Assembly: GCF_031599675.1 (NCBI RefSeq)
Contig: NZ_CP134223.1
Coordinates: 4,898,001 to 4,962,000 of the forward strand
Length of the DNA: 64,000 nt
From: Paenibacillus pedocola
GTDB taxonomy: Bacteria > Bacillota > Bacilli > Paenibacillales > Paenibacillaceae
Reading direction: 5' to 3'
The notes under the pieces are model-generated. The model had not been told where the DNA came from. It ran no database searches and worked only from the letters and a program-made list of their open reading frames with translations. The number at the start of each line of letters is the position of its first letter. The first letter of the stretch is position 1. Made by a program: the position numbers and the translations under genes. This document shows, one piece after another, positions 42,805 to 51,407 of this stretch.

Positions 42805-43929
42805 ATGACAAAGGCAAATCAGGATACACGTGTCGTCGTCGGAATGTCTGGAGGAGTCGATTCCTCCGTTACAGCGCTTCTGCTCAAGCAGCAGGGCTAT
42901 GACGTCATCGGCATCTTCATGAAGAACTGGGACGATACCGACGAGTTCGGTGTATGCACGGCAGAGACCGATGCTGAGGATGTACGCCGCGTATGCGAGC
43001 AGATCGATATTCCTTACTATACCGTAAATTTCGAGAAGGAATACTTTGATAAAGTCTTTTCCTATTTCCTCGATGAATATAAGGCCGGGCGGACGCCTAA
43101 TCCGGATGTGATGTGCAACCGCGAGATCAAGTTCGGAGAATTCCTGAACAAAGCGCTGCAGCTGGGTGCTGATTATGTAGCCACCGGACATTATGCCCGT
43201 GTTGTGGAGGAAGACGGTGTGTTTAAGCTGCTCCGCGGCGTAGACAGCAACAAAGACCAGACCTATTTCCTGAATGCGCTGAACCAGTACCAGCTCTCCA
43301 AAGCGATGTTCCCGATCGGCCACCTACCGAAACCGGAAGTGCGGAGAATCGCTGAAGAAGCCGGACTTTACACCGCGAAGAAAAAAGACAGCACCGGCGT
43401 CTGCTTCATCGGCGAACGTAATTTCCGCGAATTCCTCAGCCAGTATCTGCCGGCACAATCCGGGGACATGGTCGATATCGCCACAGGTGAAGTCAAAGGC
43501 CGGCATGAAGGCCTGATGTATTACACGCTGGGACAGCGGCAGGGCTTAGGAATCGGAGGTTCCGGAACCGGTGAACCATGGTTCGTCGCGGAAAAGGATT
43601 TGGAGCGCAATATCCTGTACGTCGTGCAGGGAGACAAGCATCACAGCCTGTATTCCACAAGTCTCAATGCTTCCGGTGTGAACTGGATTGACGGCCAGAC
43701 GCTTACGCCTGGTGATGCACCGCTGAAATGCACGGCCAAATTTCGCTACCGTCAGCCCGACCAGGGCGTTACGCTGACTGCGCGGGAAGACGGCACCGTT
43801 CATGTCGTGTTCGATGTTCCGCAAAAGGCAATTACACCAGGCCAGGCCGTTGTATTCTATCTTGGTGAACAATGTCTGGGCGGCGGAACCATTGAAGCTG
43901 CGGAGAAGGTCATTCCTCAGCCGCACTAA
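42805..43929 (+). CDS. mnmA: tRNA-specific 2-thiouridylase MnmA
   Basis: The 374-residue enzyme thiolates U34 of tRNA-Lys, -Glu and -Gln using ATP and sulfur from a cysteine desulfurase. The PP-loop SGGVDSS is at the start. The two catalytic cysteines are in NPDVMCNREIKF and DSTGVCFIGE. Start 42805 is chosen to match the family N-terminus (MTKANQDTRVVVGMSGG) with GGTGAT upstream; in-frame ATG 42793 and GTG 42796 are possible. The desulfurase that normally sits next to it is about 10 kb away at 31047. Confidence 0.95.
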   Translation: MTKANQDTRVVVGMSGGVDSSVTALLLKQQGYDVIGIFMKNWDDTDEFGVCTAETDAEDVRRVCEQIDIPYYTVNFEKEYFDKVFSYFLDEYKAGRTPNPDVMCNREIKFGEFLNKALQLGADYVATGHYARVVEEDGVFKLLRGVDSNKDQTYFLNALNQYQLSKAMFPIGHLPKPEVRRIAEEAGLYTAKKKDSTGVCFIGERNFREFLSQYLPAQSGDMVDIATGEVKGRHEGLMYYTLGQRQGLGIGGSGTGEPWFVAEKDLERNILYVVQGDKHHSLYSTSLNASGVNWIDGQTLTPGDAPLKCTAKFRYRQPDQGVTLTAREDGTVHVVFDVPQKAITPGQAVVFYLGEQCLGGGTIEAAEKVIPQPH

Positions 43930-43945
43930 ACCAGCAGACAGCATA

Positions 43946-43979
43946 AACTCTCTTCGGCGAAAGCCAAAGAGAGTTTTTT
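43946..43979 (+). terminator. Rho-independent terminator of mnmA
   Basis: The stem AACTCTCTTCGGC / GCCAAAGAGAGTT has a GAAA loop and a run of T's. It lies just after the mnmA stop and convergent with rarA. Confidence 0.9.
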
Positions 43980-44021
43980 GTTGCCTTACTTTAGTGTTAG
44001 CTCATTAACATCCGCTCAGCG

Positions 44022-45329
44022 TTAATTCTGCCCGCGCCGCAGCGACTGGTTATGGCGGATCTTCGCTTCATTGCCCTGCTCGGTTGCCTGATAGAATACT
44101 CTTCTGGCAATCTGCTTCGGCAGGTAATCCTGTTTGACATAGTGGCCCGGAAAATTATGCGGATACTGGTATCCCTCATGCCCGAGCTTCACCGCTCCTT
44201 TGTAATGCGTATCACGCAGATGCAGCGGCACCTCTGCGGATTTGAGTTCTTCGATGGCGTCCATGGCATTCGAGATTGCCGTTACGACACCGTTAGATTT
44301 CGGACTTTCTACTGCGAACAGGATGGCCTGGACAATATTTAGCTTCGCCTCCGGCCAGCCGTTATTACGGTAAGCGTCCAGTGCACTGACTGCCTGCACC
44401 ATGGCCTGCGGGTTCGCCAGTCCAATGTCCTCGCTGCTTGCGGCAATCAGCCGGCGGATGAACGTCATCGGGTCCATGCCGAGCTTCTCGACGGCATAGA
44501 GAAACCAGAACAGCGCGGCGTCACTGGAGCCGCGGATGCTTTTGTGAAACGCTGAGAGCACATCGTATTGCGTAGACTCATCTGCCTTTACGATCGGCCG
44601 GCGGATCGATTCCTCCGCCACCGCCAGCGTAATGTGCACGCTGCCGTCAGGCTCCGGCGCTGTAGTCATCGCTGCAAGCTCCAGCGCATTCAGCGCCCGG
44701 CGGATGTCGCCGTTCGCCATCGCAGCGATATGCATCAGCGCGTCTTCATCCGCCTGCAGCCGCATAAAGCCGAGTCCGCGCTTCTCGTCAGCGAGCGCCC
44801 GCCGCATCGCAGTCAGACTATGCTCGCTGGTCAAGGATTCCAGCTGAAACAGCGTGGAACGGCTCATAAGCGCCCCATTCACATAGTGGAACGGATTCTC
44901 AGTCGTTGCGCCGATAAAGATAATCGTCCCCTTCTCCACGGCCGGCAGCAGTGCATCCTGGCGGGAGCTGTTGAAGCGGTGCACCTCGTCCAGAAAAAGA
45001 ATTGTCTTGGTACCGTACAGTGCCTTGTTGCTCTGCGCACGGTCGATCACTTCCCGCACATCCTTTACGGAGGCTTCGACCGCATTCAGCCGCACAAACT
45101 CGCCCTGTGTATGGTGGGAAATAATATGGGCCAGCGTCGTCTTGCCGCAGCCCGGCGGGCCATATAGCAGGATCGAAGAGACCTGGTCAGCCTCAATCGC
45201 CCTGCGCAGCAGCTTGCCCTTGCCGACAATATGTTCCTGTCCGATATATTCATCGAGATTCTCCGGACGCATGCGGTCTGCCAGCAGACGTCCGCTTCCG
45301 GTATCATTCCCGAGGGAAAATAAATCCAT
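44022..45329 (-). CDS. rarA: replication-associated recombination protein RarA (MgsA)
   Basis: The 435-residue AAA+ ATPase is related to clamp-loader subunits. Walker A is GPPGCGKTT near residue 60, Walker B is DEVHRFN, and sensor-type GATTENPFHYVN follows. The C-terminal MgsA region (YPHNFPGHYVKQDYLP) completes the family pattern. It acts at stalled replication forks. The position beside cymR/mnmA is conserved in Bacillales (yrvN). Confidence 0.95.
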   Translation of the reverse strand: MDLFSLGNDTGSGRLLADRMRPENLDEYIGQEHIVGKGKLLRRAIEADQVSSILLYGPPGCGKTTLAHIISHHTQGEFVRLNAVEASVKDVREVIDRAQSNKALYGTKTILFLDEVHRFNSSRQDALLPAVEKGTIIFIGATTENPFHYVNGALMSRSTLFQLESLTSEHSLTAMRRALADEKRGLGFMRLQADEDALMHIAAMANGDIRRALNALELAAMTTAPEPDGSVHITLAVAEESIRRPIVKADESTQYDVLSAFHKSIRGSSDAALFWFLYAVEKLGMDPMTFIRRLIAASSEDIGLANPQAMVQAVSALDAYRNNGWPEAKLNIVQAILFAVESPKSNGVVTAISNAMDAIEELKSAEVPLHLRDTHYKGAVKLGHEGYQYPHNFPGHYVKQDYLPKQIARRVFYQATEQGNEAKIRHNQSLRRGQN

Positions 45330-45404
45330 AACTCCACTTCCTTGCTGTGATCTTGCAGGCTGTCACCCCCTGCATACCTCTCTCTATCATACCACAAAAT
45401 ATAG

Positions 45405-45448
45405 AAAGAGCATGACCTCGCTCTATCAGCGGGTGCCATGCTCTTTGT
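45405..45448 (-). terminator. probable terminator of the small HTH gene
   Basis: The stem AAAGAGCATG / CATGCTCTTT has an extended inner region and is followed on the minus strand by a T-rich but interrupted tract (TTTCTATATTTT). It lies after the CD3324-type gene and before rarA. Confidence 0.6.
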
Positions 45449-45461
45449 TCAAAGGTTCAGG

Positions 45462-45743
45462 CTAGCGGTTCATTGCCAGCCGCATTTTTGAAATAATTTT
45501 GCGGATGCTTTCTTCTGACAGGTGGTATCTTTTCTGAAGTTCGTTCACCGAGCAGCCGCTGCTGTGACTGCAGAAAATCTCTTCATTGCGGCTGGCAATT
45601 TCCTGCCGTGAGCCGCTGTTTTCGCCCCATTTTACCCGTTGCTCCGTTTTCTTGGGAATGTAGAGCAATTCACCTTGGATGTATCCCTGAAGCTCTTCGA
45701 GCAGGCCCGGGGGGAGCACATCCTTTCCATTTACATAACTCAC
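45462..45743 (-). CDS. CD3324-family small HTH protein
   Basis: The 93-residue protein has an N-terminal segment (MSYVNGKDVLPPGLLEELQG then YIQGELLYIPKK) and a C-terminal helix-turn-helix (SVNELQKRYHLSEESIRKII). It matches the small CD3324 family of Firmicutes, relatives of Mor-type HTH proteins; function is unknown. The start is GTG 45743, 9 nt after AAGGAGG. A second reading frame with its own ribosome site begins upstream at 45810 and overlaps this start. Confidence 0.82.
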   Translation of the reverse strand: MSYVNGKDVLPPGLLEELQGYIQGELLYIPKKTEQRVKWGENSGSRQEIASRNEEIFCSHSSGCSVNELQKRYHLSEESIRKIISKMRLAMNR

Positions 45744-45810
45744 GTTCTGCTTCCTCCTTCAAAAGGTGTGTCCCGTTGTATCCGTCAACTGCGCTTAAAG
45801 TAATAATCAT
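45670..45810 (-). CDS. possible 46-codon upstream ORF overlapping the CD3324-type gene
   Basis: ATG 45810 is preceded by AAAGGAG about 10 nt upstream, a better site than many real genes have. The frame (MIITLSAVDGYNGTHLLKEE ...) runs through the start of the next gene in another frame. No homology is recognised. It may be a regulatory upstream ORF or simply chance. Confidence 0.25.
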   Translation of the reverse strand: MIITLSAVDGYNGTHLLKEEAERELCKWKGCAPPGPARRASGIHPR

Positions 45811-45859
45811 GTAACCTGTCTCCTTTCTTCAGCTCATATTTGGTAAATACCGTAAGTTC

Positions 45860-45888
45860 ATTATATAAAACCCTATGGTTAGCGTCTA
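45860..45888 (-). promoter_or_regulatory. sigma-A promoter of the CD3324-type gene
   Basis: TAGACG (45888-45883), a 17-nt spacer and a perfect TATAAT (45865-45860) are on the minus strand. Confidence 0.65.
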
Positions 45889-45943
45889 CATTCACAGTAA
45901 TAAATTATTGATTCCTGAGATTTATGCTGTTTTTCCCTATATT

Positions 45944-45974
45944 TAAAAGTAAGGAGGCCTCGCGGCCTCCCCTT
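45944..45974 (-). terminator. terminator hairpin after the 10-codon ORF / helD
   Basis: The GC-rich stem AAGGAGGCC / GGCCTCC has a TCGC loop and is followed on the minus strand by TTACTTTT. It probably ends helD transcription. Confidence 0.65.
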
Positions 45975-45989
45975 TAACAGGTCTCCGTC

Positions 45990-46022
45990 TTAGACGGAAA
46001 CCACCTCGTATACTGAAATCAT
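45990..46022 (-). pseudogene. 10-codon ORF resembling the start of a small hydrophobic toxin
   Basis: ATG 46022 follows a perfect AAGGAGG by 9 nt and encodes MISVYEVVSV before a stop. The start recalls small holin-like/TxpA-BsrG type I toxins (M-x-VYE-x-x). However, those continue with a membrane helix, and the frame after this stop is not hydrophobic. It may be a truncated remnant or a leader peptide. Confidence 0.3.
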
Positions 46023-46141
46023 TTCAATCAGCCTCCTTCCAGAAGTAATCTTGCCCGGCCGGACACTTATTATTAAGCCATAGCCAGGGGAGGGTTACAA
46101 GATCAAGAATAGTTATAATCGTTCTTCACCAAAGGAAAAGG

Positions 46142-48343
46142 TCAGCTTCCGGAGGATTCCGGCCACCCGCTGACTGTCACTTCGCCGGTCATTTGCACAT
46201 ACGCAGGAAGCTCTCCGCTGTGCAGCAGCCATAATTCATGGAGGGCACGTGTACAGCCGACATACATCAGCTTCGCATCCCAGGCGGCGGCTCCATAATG
46301 ATCTGCATCGGCATCAGCAAGGATAACCGCATCGAACTCCAGACCCTTGGACAGATATACCGGCAGCACAGACAGCCCGCCCAGATATTGGGTCATGCTG
46401 CCGTCAATCAGATGCAGGTCGGCAAATTCCGCGGCCAGCTCTGCGTGCAGCTCAGCAGCTTCACGAAGGCTGCGAGTAAGAACAGCAACCGTACGGTATT
46501 CACGGCCGGAGAGCGCCTCCAGCGCCGTTCTGACAGCACTGACGCGCGGGTCCGTACTTTTGCCGGCCTTAGGCTGCTCTTCGCCGTAGGCAATCAGCCG
46601 GACCGGGTTCCCGCTGCGGAAAACCGGCACGGCCAAGAGCGGACTATGGACACCGGATGACAAGATGCCATTCGCAAACTCGATAATCTCCATCGTGGAG
46701 CGGTAGCTTCGGGTCAGTGCATGGTAAGCCGTATGTTCAGGTGCGAACAGGCTCTGCATCTCATCCCATTCATGCACTCCCTTATAGGCGTGAATCCCTT
46801 GGGACAAATCGCCGAGAATCGTGAAGGAGTGCCCCTTCACATACAAATCCAACACTGCAATCTGGAACGGCGAGAAATCCTGCGCTTCATCGATTACGAT
46901 ATGGTCAAAGCGCTCGCCGCCTTCGTTTCCGCTGAGCAGATAATGGATGTAGAGCAGCGGCGGCAGATCCTCCTCGCGCAGGATGCCTTTTTTCAGATCC
47001 TTGGCCGTCTCCTTGAGGACAGCTTGCGGAATCTGCTCCGGCGCTTCCGCCGGCCAGTCCTCCGGCACCTTCGCCGCGCGGAAAATTTGTTTATAGATCA
47101 TCAGCGGATCATATTTGGGCCATTTGGCGGCGTAGGCTTTTTCGCGGGCTGCGCCTTTTTTCTTCCGGTCCTTCAGCGCTGCCGCCGAAGGGCTCTTCTT
47201 CAGCTCCATTTCAATCCAGCGGTGAATCCGCGCCATAACCCGTTCTTTGCGCTTAAGCGGCGGATAAGGTGCGTATTCCTCATTGTGCCAGCGGAGAATC
47301 ATCGAGCGGCGCAGCACAGCACCTTCCCAGGGACTGAAATCACCCTCGGGAACCGCACCCGTCTCCAACTGCTTGATCGCTGACTCTATAACCCCCATCA
47401 GCACCGTAGAGCCTTTGAAGCGGCCTGGTGTCTCCTCAGTGATCTCCGGCATGCCACCCGCCGATTCAAACCACCGGTTCAGGGTCTCGGCCGTGTTCTG
47501 TTCAGGCAGCGTAATATCCAGCACCTCTGCCGCCCAGTCCGGGAACGTGCTCTGGGCAATGTTGCCTACGCCGAGCTCCGGCAGCACATCTGAAATATAA
47601 TCCAGGAACATCCGGTTCGGAGCGAAAATAATCATTTTCTCCGCCGACACCTGATCCTTGTATTGATACAATAAAAAAGCCAGCCGGTGCAGCGCAACCG
47701 TTGTTTTACCGCTGCCCGCCACGCCTTGAATAATCAGCGCCGTGTTCTTCACCGCACGGATAATCTTGTCCTGCTCCTCCTGAATCGTCGAGACGATATC
47801 GCGGAGCCGGTTGTCCTTGTTCTCACCCAGACGGTAGACGAGAAATTCATCCGACACCACCGGTGCATCGCTGTCCCGGTTATAGGTATCCGCAACCCGC
47901 TCCAGAATGCGCTTGCGGATAACCACGTTGCGCTTGAGATAAACGAGCCCCTCAATCAGCCCTTCCGGTGCTTCATAGGTGACCGGCTCAGTCCCTCCGG
48001 TAAACGAATAGAACAGGCTTGCTACCGGTGCGCGCCAGTCAATGACCAGCGGACGGTCGCTTACCTGTTCACGGTCTGCACCGATTTTGCCGATATACAG
48101 GGCCTTACGGTCATCCTCGTCGCTGCCTTGGAAATCAAGCCGTCCGAAATAAGGCTCCAGCCTAAGCTTGGCCAGATCTTTGCGCCTCTGCTCCCTGGAA
48201 TCCTCCAGCACCTGTTCCGTGTAATCGTGTCCCGTGTACACCGGAATGCTGCGCAGTCTCTCAAGGGTAGAATCAATTTCTGTAAGCGTACGATTCAGCC
48301 TGTCTTCTTCCTCTTGATAGGCACTTTGAAAGTTGTCTTCCAA
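46142..48343 (-). CDS. helD: HelD-type RNA polymerase recycling helicase-like ATPase
   Basis: This 733-residue UvrD/Rep superfamily protein opens with an acidic coiled-coil N-terminus (EEEDRLNRTLTEIDSTLERL) as in HelD, which reaches into stalled RNA polymerase. Walker A is GVAGSGKTT near residue 210; the Walker B-like DEAQDFSPFQ and a C-terminal helicase motif (YLSKGLEFDAVILADAD) follow. HelD frees polymerase from DNA or nucleic-acid remnants using ATP. The start is TTG 48343, 9 nt after AGGAGG; the frame has no better start. Its leader shares an element with that of apt. Confidence 0.9.
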   Translation of the reverse strand: MEDNFQSAYQEEEDRLNRTLTEIDSTLERLRSIPVYTGHDYTEQVLEDSREQRRKDLAKLRLEPYFGRLDFQGSDEDDRKALYIGKIGADREQVSDRPLVIDWRAPVASLFYSFTGGTEPVTYEAPEGLIEGLVYLKRNVVIRKRILERVADTYNRDSDAPVVSDEFLVYRLGENKDNRLRDIVSTIQEEQDKIIRAVKNTALIIQGVAGSGKTTVALHRLAFLLYQYKDQVSAEKMIIFAPNRMFLDYISDVLPELGVGNIAQSTFPDWAAEVLDITLPEQNTAETLNRWFESAGGMPEITEETPGRFKGSTVLMGVIESAIKQLETGAVPEGDFSPWEGAVLRRSMILRWHNEEYAPYPPLKRKERVMARIHRWIEMELKKSPSAAALKDRKKKGAAREKAYAAKWPKYDPLMIYKQIFRAAKVPEDWPAEAPEQIPQAVLKETAKDLKKGILREEDLPPLLYIHYLLSGNEGGERFDHIVIDEAQDFSPFQIAVLDLYVKGHSFTILGDLSQGIHAYKGVHEWDEMQSLFAPEHTAYHALTRSYRSTMEIIEFANGILSSGVHSPLLAVPVFRSGNPVRLIAYGEEQPKAGKSTDPRVSAVRTALEALSGREYRTVAVLTRSLREAAELHAELAAEFADLHLIDGSMTQYLGGLSVLPVYLSKGLEFDAVILADADADHYGAAAWDAKLMYVGCTRALHELWLLHSGELPAYVQMTGEVTVSGWPESSGS

Positions 48344-48352
48344 TTTCAGTTA

Positions 48353-48431
48353 CCTCCTAAAAGTTTTTGAGCATAACAACTGTGAGACAGCTACGAAAAA
48401 ACTGGCTTCGGAAGCATATGCTTAGTGTATT
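48353..48431 (-). repeat. repeated 5' leader element, helD copy
   Basis: The region before helD matches that before apt (61966-62045). Both share, on the minus strand, CTAAGC(A/T)TATGCTT, then CGAAGC(C/G)AGTTT, and end in AAACTTTTAGGAG, which supplies the Shine-Dalgarno. Small inverted repeats (AAGCATATGCTT, GCTTCCGAAGC) lie within. No known riboswitch was recognised. Confidence 0.55.
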
Positions 48432-48517
48432 GAATATACCCCCGTGTAAGGCTGATACCACTTACACAAAAAAGGATTATCATCATATCACAACAAATTC
48501 AGGAAATCCAGAATTAT

Positions 48518-49819
48518 CTAACCCATGAAAGCATGCAGCGCAAAGTTTGCCACGAACAGCCCGGCAATCCCGTAAAGCGCCGGCGGAACATCCTTGCCTT
48601 TGCCCATGGCCAGCTTAACGATCGGGTAAGTGATGAAGCCAAAGGCCATGCCGTCCACGATGCTGTAGGTAAAGGGAATCATCACCATAATCAGAAATGA
48701 CGGAAACAGCTCGGTCATATCGCTGAGATCCATTTCACGCACGTTTTGGACCATAAGCCCGCCGATGACAATCAGGATTGGCGCTATTGCGCTGTCCGGC
48801 ACATAAGCCAGCAGCGGGATGAACAGGAACGTAGCTCCGAACAGCAGTCCGGTAACCAGCGAGGTCAAACCGGATTTACCGCCGGCAGCGATGCCCGCCG
48901 TTGATTCAGCAGCCGCTACTACCGGGCTGCTGCCGAACAGTCCGGCTGCAATATTGGCGATCGAGAGCGCCCGCAGACTGCTCTTGAACCGTTCGGGACG
49001 GCCGGCCATCAGGGTCTGTGAGGAGATCAGCCCTATATTCTCAAAGACAACAATCAGCAGCAGCAGAAACACGGCGATCCAGAAAACCAGACTTATCCCG
49101 CGGCTCCAGTCCATTCCGGCAAATACAGCGCCATACCCGCTGAACACATGTCCGGCATCGCTAGTCTCCGGCTTATGTGCCGCTCCCAGCAGATAGGCCA
49201 GCCCGGTGCCAACGATCATACTGATCAGCAGTCCGCCGCGCGTTCCGCGGATAAACAGGACAAGCGCCAGAATCAGCGTTACACAGGACGTAATTACAGC
49301 CGGGTCACTAAAGTGCCCGATAGCAACAAAAGTTGTCCGGTGAGCGATCACAATCCCGCTTTTTTGCAGGCCGATAAAAGTCAGGAACAGCCCGATGCCG
49401 ACCGTAATCGCATGCTGCAGATTATGCGGGATCGCTTCGCTGAGAATACGGTACAGCGAAGTGAACGCAACGATGGCAAATAATACGCCGGTTACCACCA
49501 CAACGGCCAGCGCCTCACGCCAGTCCAGCTTCATGGAATGCACCAGCGTGTAGGTGAAGAAGGCGTTGATGCCCATGCCGGGAACAACAATAATCGGCGT
49601 TTTGCCGCCGAAAGCCATGAGCAGACAGCCCGTAATTGCCGTCAGCAGCGTAGCCACCATCCCCGCCCGCAGCGGCATGCCTGCATCATGCAGAATAGCC
49701 GCATTAACCATTACAATATATACAGAGGCAAAATAAGATAGGATACCTGCGGCCCACTCCCGTTTCCAGTTATCACCCGGTTCAAGTCCCACACTATTCC
49801 GCCAAACATTCGATTTCAT
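48518..49819 (-). CDS. NCS2-family purine permease (AzgA/PbuG type)
   Basis: The 433-residue membrane protein has about 12-14 helices and matches the AzgA branch of NCS2 proton symporters for hypoxanthine, guanine or adenine. Typical stretches are VNAAILHDAGMPLRAGMVAT at the start and the substrate-site region FENIGLISSQTLMAG; AAESTAGIAAGGKSGLTSLV follows. No purine riboswitch was found upstream, unlike pbuG of Bacillus. GGAGG stands 7 nt before the ATG. Confidence 0.92.
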   Translation of the reverse strand: MKSNVWRNSVGLEPGDNWKREWAAGILSYFASVYIVMVNAAILHDAGMPLRAGMVATLLTAITGCLLMAFGGKTPIIVVPGMGINAFFTYTLVHSMKLDWREALAVVVVTGVLFAIVAFTSLYRILSEAIPHNLQHAITVGIGLFLTFIGLQKSGIVIAHRTTFVAIGHFSDPAVITSCVTLILALVLFIRGTRGGLLISMIVGTGLAYLLGAAHKPETSDAGHVFSGYGAVFAGMDWSRGISLVFWIAVFLLLLIVVFENIGLISSQTLMAGRPERFKSSLRALSIANIAAGLFGSSPVVAAAESTAGIAAGGKSGLTSLVTGLLFGATFLFIPLLAYVPDSAIAPILIVIGGLMVQNVREMDLSDMTELFPSFLIMVMIPFTYSIVDGMAFGFITYPIVKLAMGKGKDVPPALYGIAGLFVANFALHAFMG

Positions 49820-49885
49820 TTACAAACCTCCACAGATTTCTTCTCTAACATAAACGGCTGAAACTCTTTCCCTTTACCCAGCAAT

Positions 49886-49926
49886 AAAAGGGCGTGCAGC
49901 CGGCAATCCGGCCGCTTGCGCCCTTT
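49886..49926 (-). terminator. terminator of the hisS-aspS-tcdA-YdeI transcription unit
   Basis: A long stem (AAAGGGCG ... CGCCCTTT enclosing GCCGG/CCGGC) is followed on the minus strand by TTTTATTG. It lies just beyond the YdeI-type gene. Confidence 0.8.
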
Positions 49927-49940
49927 GGTCTATACTTCCT

Positions 49941-50588
49941 TTATCCATTGTCGGCCGGATTCTTCCGGCCCAGCAGCAGTTTTTCTACAGTCTGCACAAT
50001 TCGTGAAGCTCTCGTTTCTGCACGCTTGGCATCCGTAATCCATGTAATGTAAGCTTTGCGGTGGGATGGTGCAAGACCCTGGAACAGCGATTTAGCCGCC
50101 CCGTTGATCTCCAGCGCTTCAAGAAGATCGTCCGGAACCGGCAGCGGGGCTGCTGGCGTCTTTGGATTGTCCGCTCTTGAAGTGGTGCCGCTGCGCCGGG
50201 TCGTGGCACCAAGCGGCCGGAACCGCATGGCTGACCATGTATCATTAATTGAAATGAGCGATACACCTTCGAAGCCGGCATCCTTGACAATTCCCCAGCC
50301 TTTGTCCCGGCTGAGATCTGTCTTGATGCTGGAGCTTCCCTTCGGATAGCACAGCCAGAGCAGCCCATCCGGGCGGACTGCCGCAAGCGCCTCCGGGCTG
50401 AATTGCTCCAGCTCTTGCACGTTAGCCGCAAAAAGCTGAACGTAATCATAAGTACCCTTGCGGTTCTCGTCCAACCTGGCAGCTTCTGCATCCAATCCAA
50501 GTTCCTGCATATAACCCTCAGGCGGCTGGAGTACAAGCAGGCTGCCATCAAGCGGAATACGCAGCTTCTTAATCAGCGCTTCAATCAT
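49941..50588 (-). CDS. YdeI/OmpD-associated family protein with DUF3052-like N-terminus
   Basis: The 215-residue protein has two parts. Residues 1-125 resemble the DUF3052 domain (KKLRIPLDGSLLVLQPPEGY; DGLLWLCYPKGSS; AMRFRPLG). Residues 145-215 match the YdeI/OmpD-associated domain (VPDDLLEALEINGAAKSLF; SHRKAYITWITDAKRAETRA). Neither part has an established function. The gene overlaps tcdA by 4 bp and would be made together with it. Confidence 0.82.
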   Translation of the reverse strand: MIEALIKKLRIPLDGSLLVLQPPEGYMQELGLDAEAARLDENRKGTYDYVQLFAANVQELEQFSPEALAAVRPDGLLWLCYPKGSSSIKTDLSRDKGWGIVKDAGFEGVSLISINDTWSAMRFRPLGATTRRSGTTSRADNPKTPAAPLPVPDDLLEALEINGAAKSLFQGLAPSHRKAYITWITDAKRAETRASRIVQTVEKLLLGRKNPADNG

Positions 50589-51340
50589 AAGCTGACCCCG
50601 CCGGCCTCCAGCAGATCATTTACAGCAACGCTAACCATAATCAGGCCGACTACCGGCGGTACAAAAGAGTTGCTTGCCGGCGGCTGCTTGGCCTTACGCC
50701 GGTCCGGCGCGTCAGCCGGAACGATCTGTTCCGTCACATCGACACGCGGCTTGACCGGCTTCTCGGTTGAGAATACGACCTTCACGCCTTTTTTGATACC
50801 TTCCTTGCGCAGCTTCGTGCGGATTACACGGGCAATCGGGTCCATCTCGGTTTTAGAAATGTCGGCCACTTTAAAGCGGGTCGGGTCCATCTTGTTGGCC
50901 GCGCCCATGCTCGAAACCATCGGGATTTTCCGGGCCAGACATTCCTTGATCAGATGGATTTTGTAGATAATAGTGTCCGAAGCATCAATTACAAAATCCG
51001 GTTTGAGCTTAAACAGCTCTTCATAGGTTTCTTCCGTGTAGAACATATTCAGGGCAATGGCTTCAATCTCCGGGTTGATCAGCTTGACACGCTCGACCAT
51101 CAGATCGGCTTTTTTCTGGCCGATAGTTGTCGTAAGTGCGTGAATCTGGCGGTTGATGTTAGTAATATCCACCGCATCCTTATCAATCAGGATGATCCGC
51201 CCGACCCCCGTACGGGCCAGCGCTTCAACGGACATCGCGCCAACACCGCCGATGCCCAGCACAGCTACGGTGCTGTTCTTCAGAATCTCCAGACCTTCCG
51301 GCCCAATGGCCAGTTCTGTACGCGAGAACTGATGCAGCAT
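50585..51340 (-). CDS. tcdA: tRNA threonylcarbamoyladenosine dehydratase TcdA
   Basis: This 251-residue E1/ThiF-family enzyme cyclises t6A37 of tRNA to ct6A using ATP. The adenylation site GIGGVGAMSVEALARTG is near residue 30 and the DKDAVDITNINRQ stretch follows. A substrate-loop DASDTIIYKIHLI segment completes the family marks. ATG 51340 (MLHQFSRTELAIGPEG) matches YrvM of Bacillus and is 10 nt after AAGGAGG; the ATG at 51349 is too close to it. It lies after aspS as in Bacillus. Confidence 0.94.
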   Translation of the reverse strand: MLHQFSRTELAIGPEGLEILKNSTVAVLGIGGVGAMSVEALARTGVGRIILIDKDAVDITNINRQIHALTTTIGQKKADLMVERVKLINPEIEAIALNMFYTEETYEELFKLKPDFVIDASDTIIYKIHLIKECLARKIPMVSSMGAANKMDPTRFKVADISKTEMDPIARVIRTKLRKEGIKKGVKVVFSTEKPVKPRVDVTEQIVPADAPDRRKAKQPPASNSFVPPVVGLIMVSVAVNDLLEAGGVSL

Positions 51341-51407
51341 GATGTTCATGCCTCCTTTATGAAGCTTGTGGAGCGGAAGTAAGCCGCTCCGCAAGCATGT
51401 GCTTTAA

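Noticed and set aside
45744..46141. 6S RNA in the tcdA-rarA interval, where Bacillus has one
   Set aside because: The region reads better as a terminator, a small ORF and a promoter; no long open-complex-like helix was seen.
49820..49885. Purine riboswitch before the NCS2 purine permease
   Set aside because: The short leader does not contain the conserved aptamer blocks, and it is too short.
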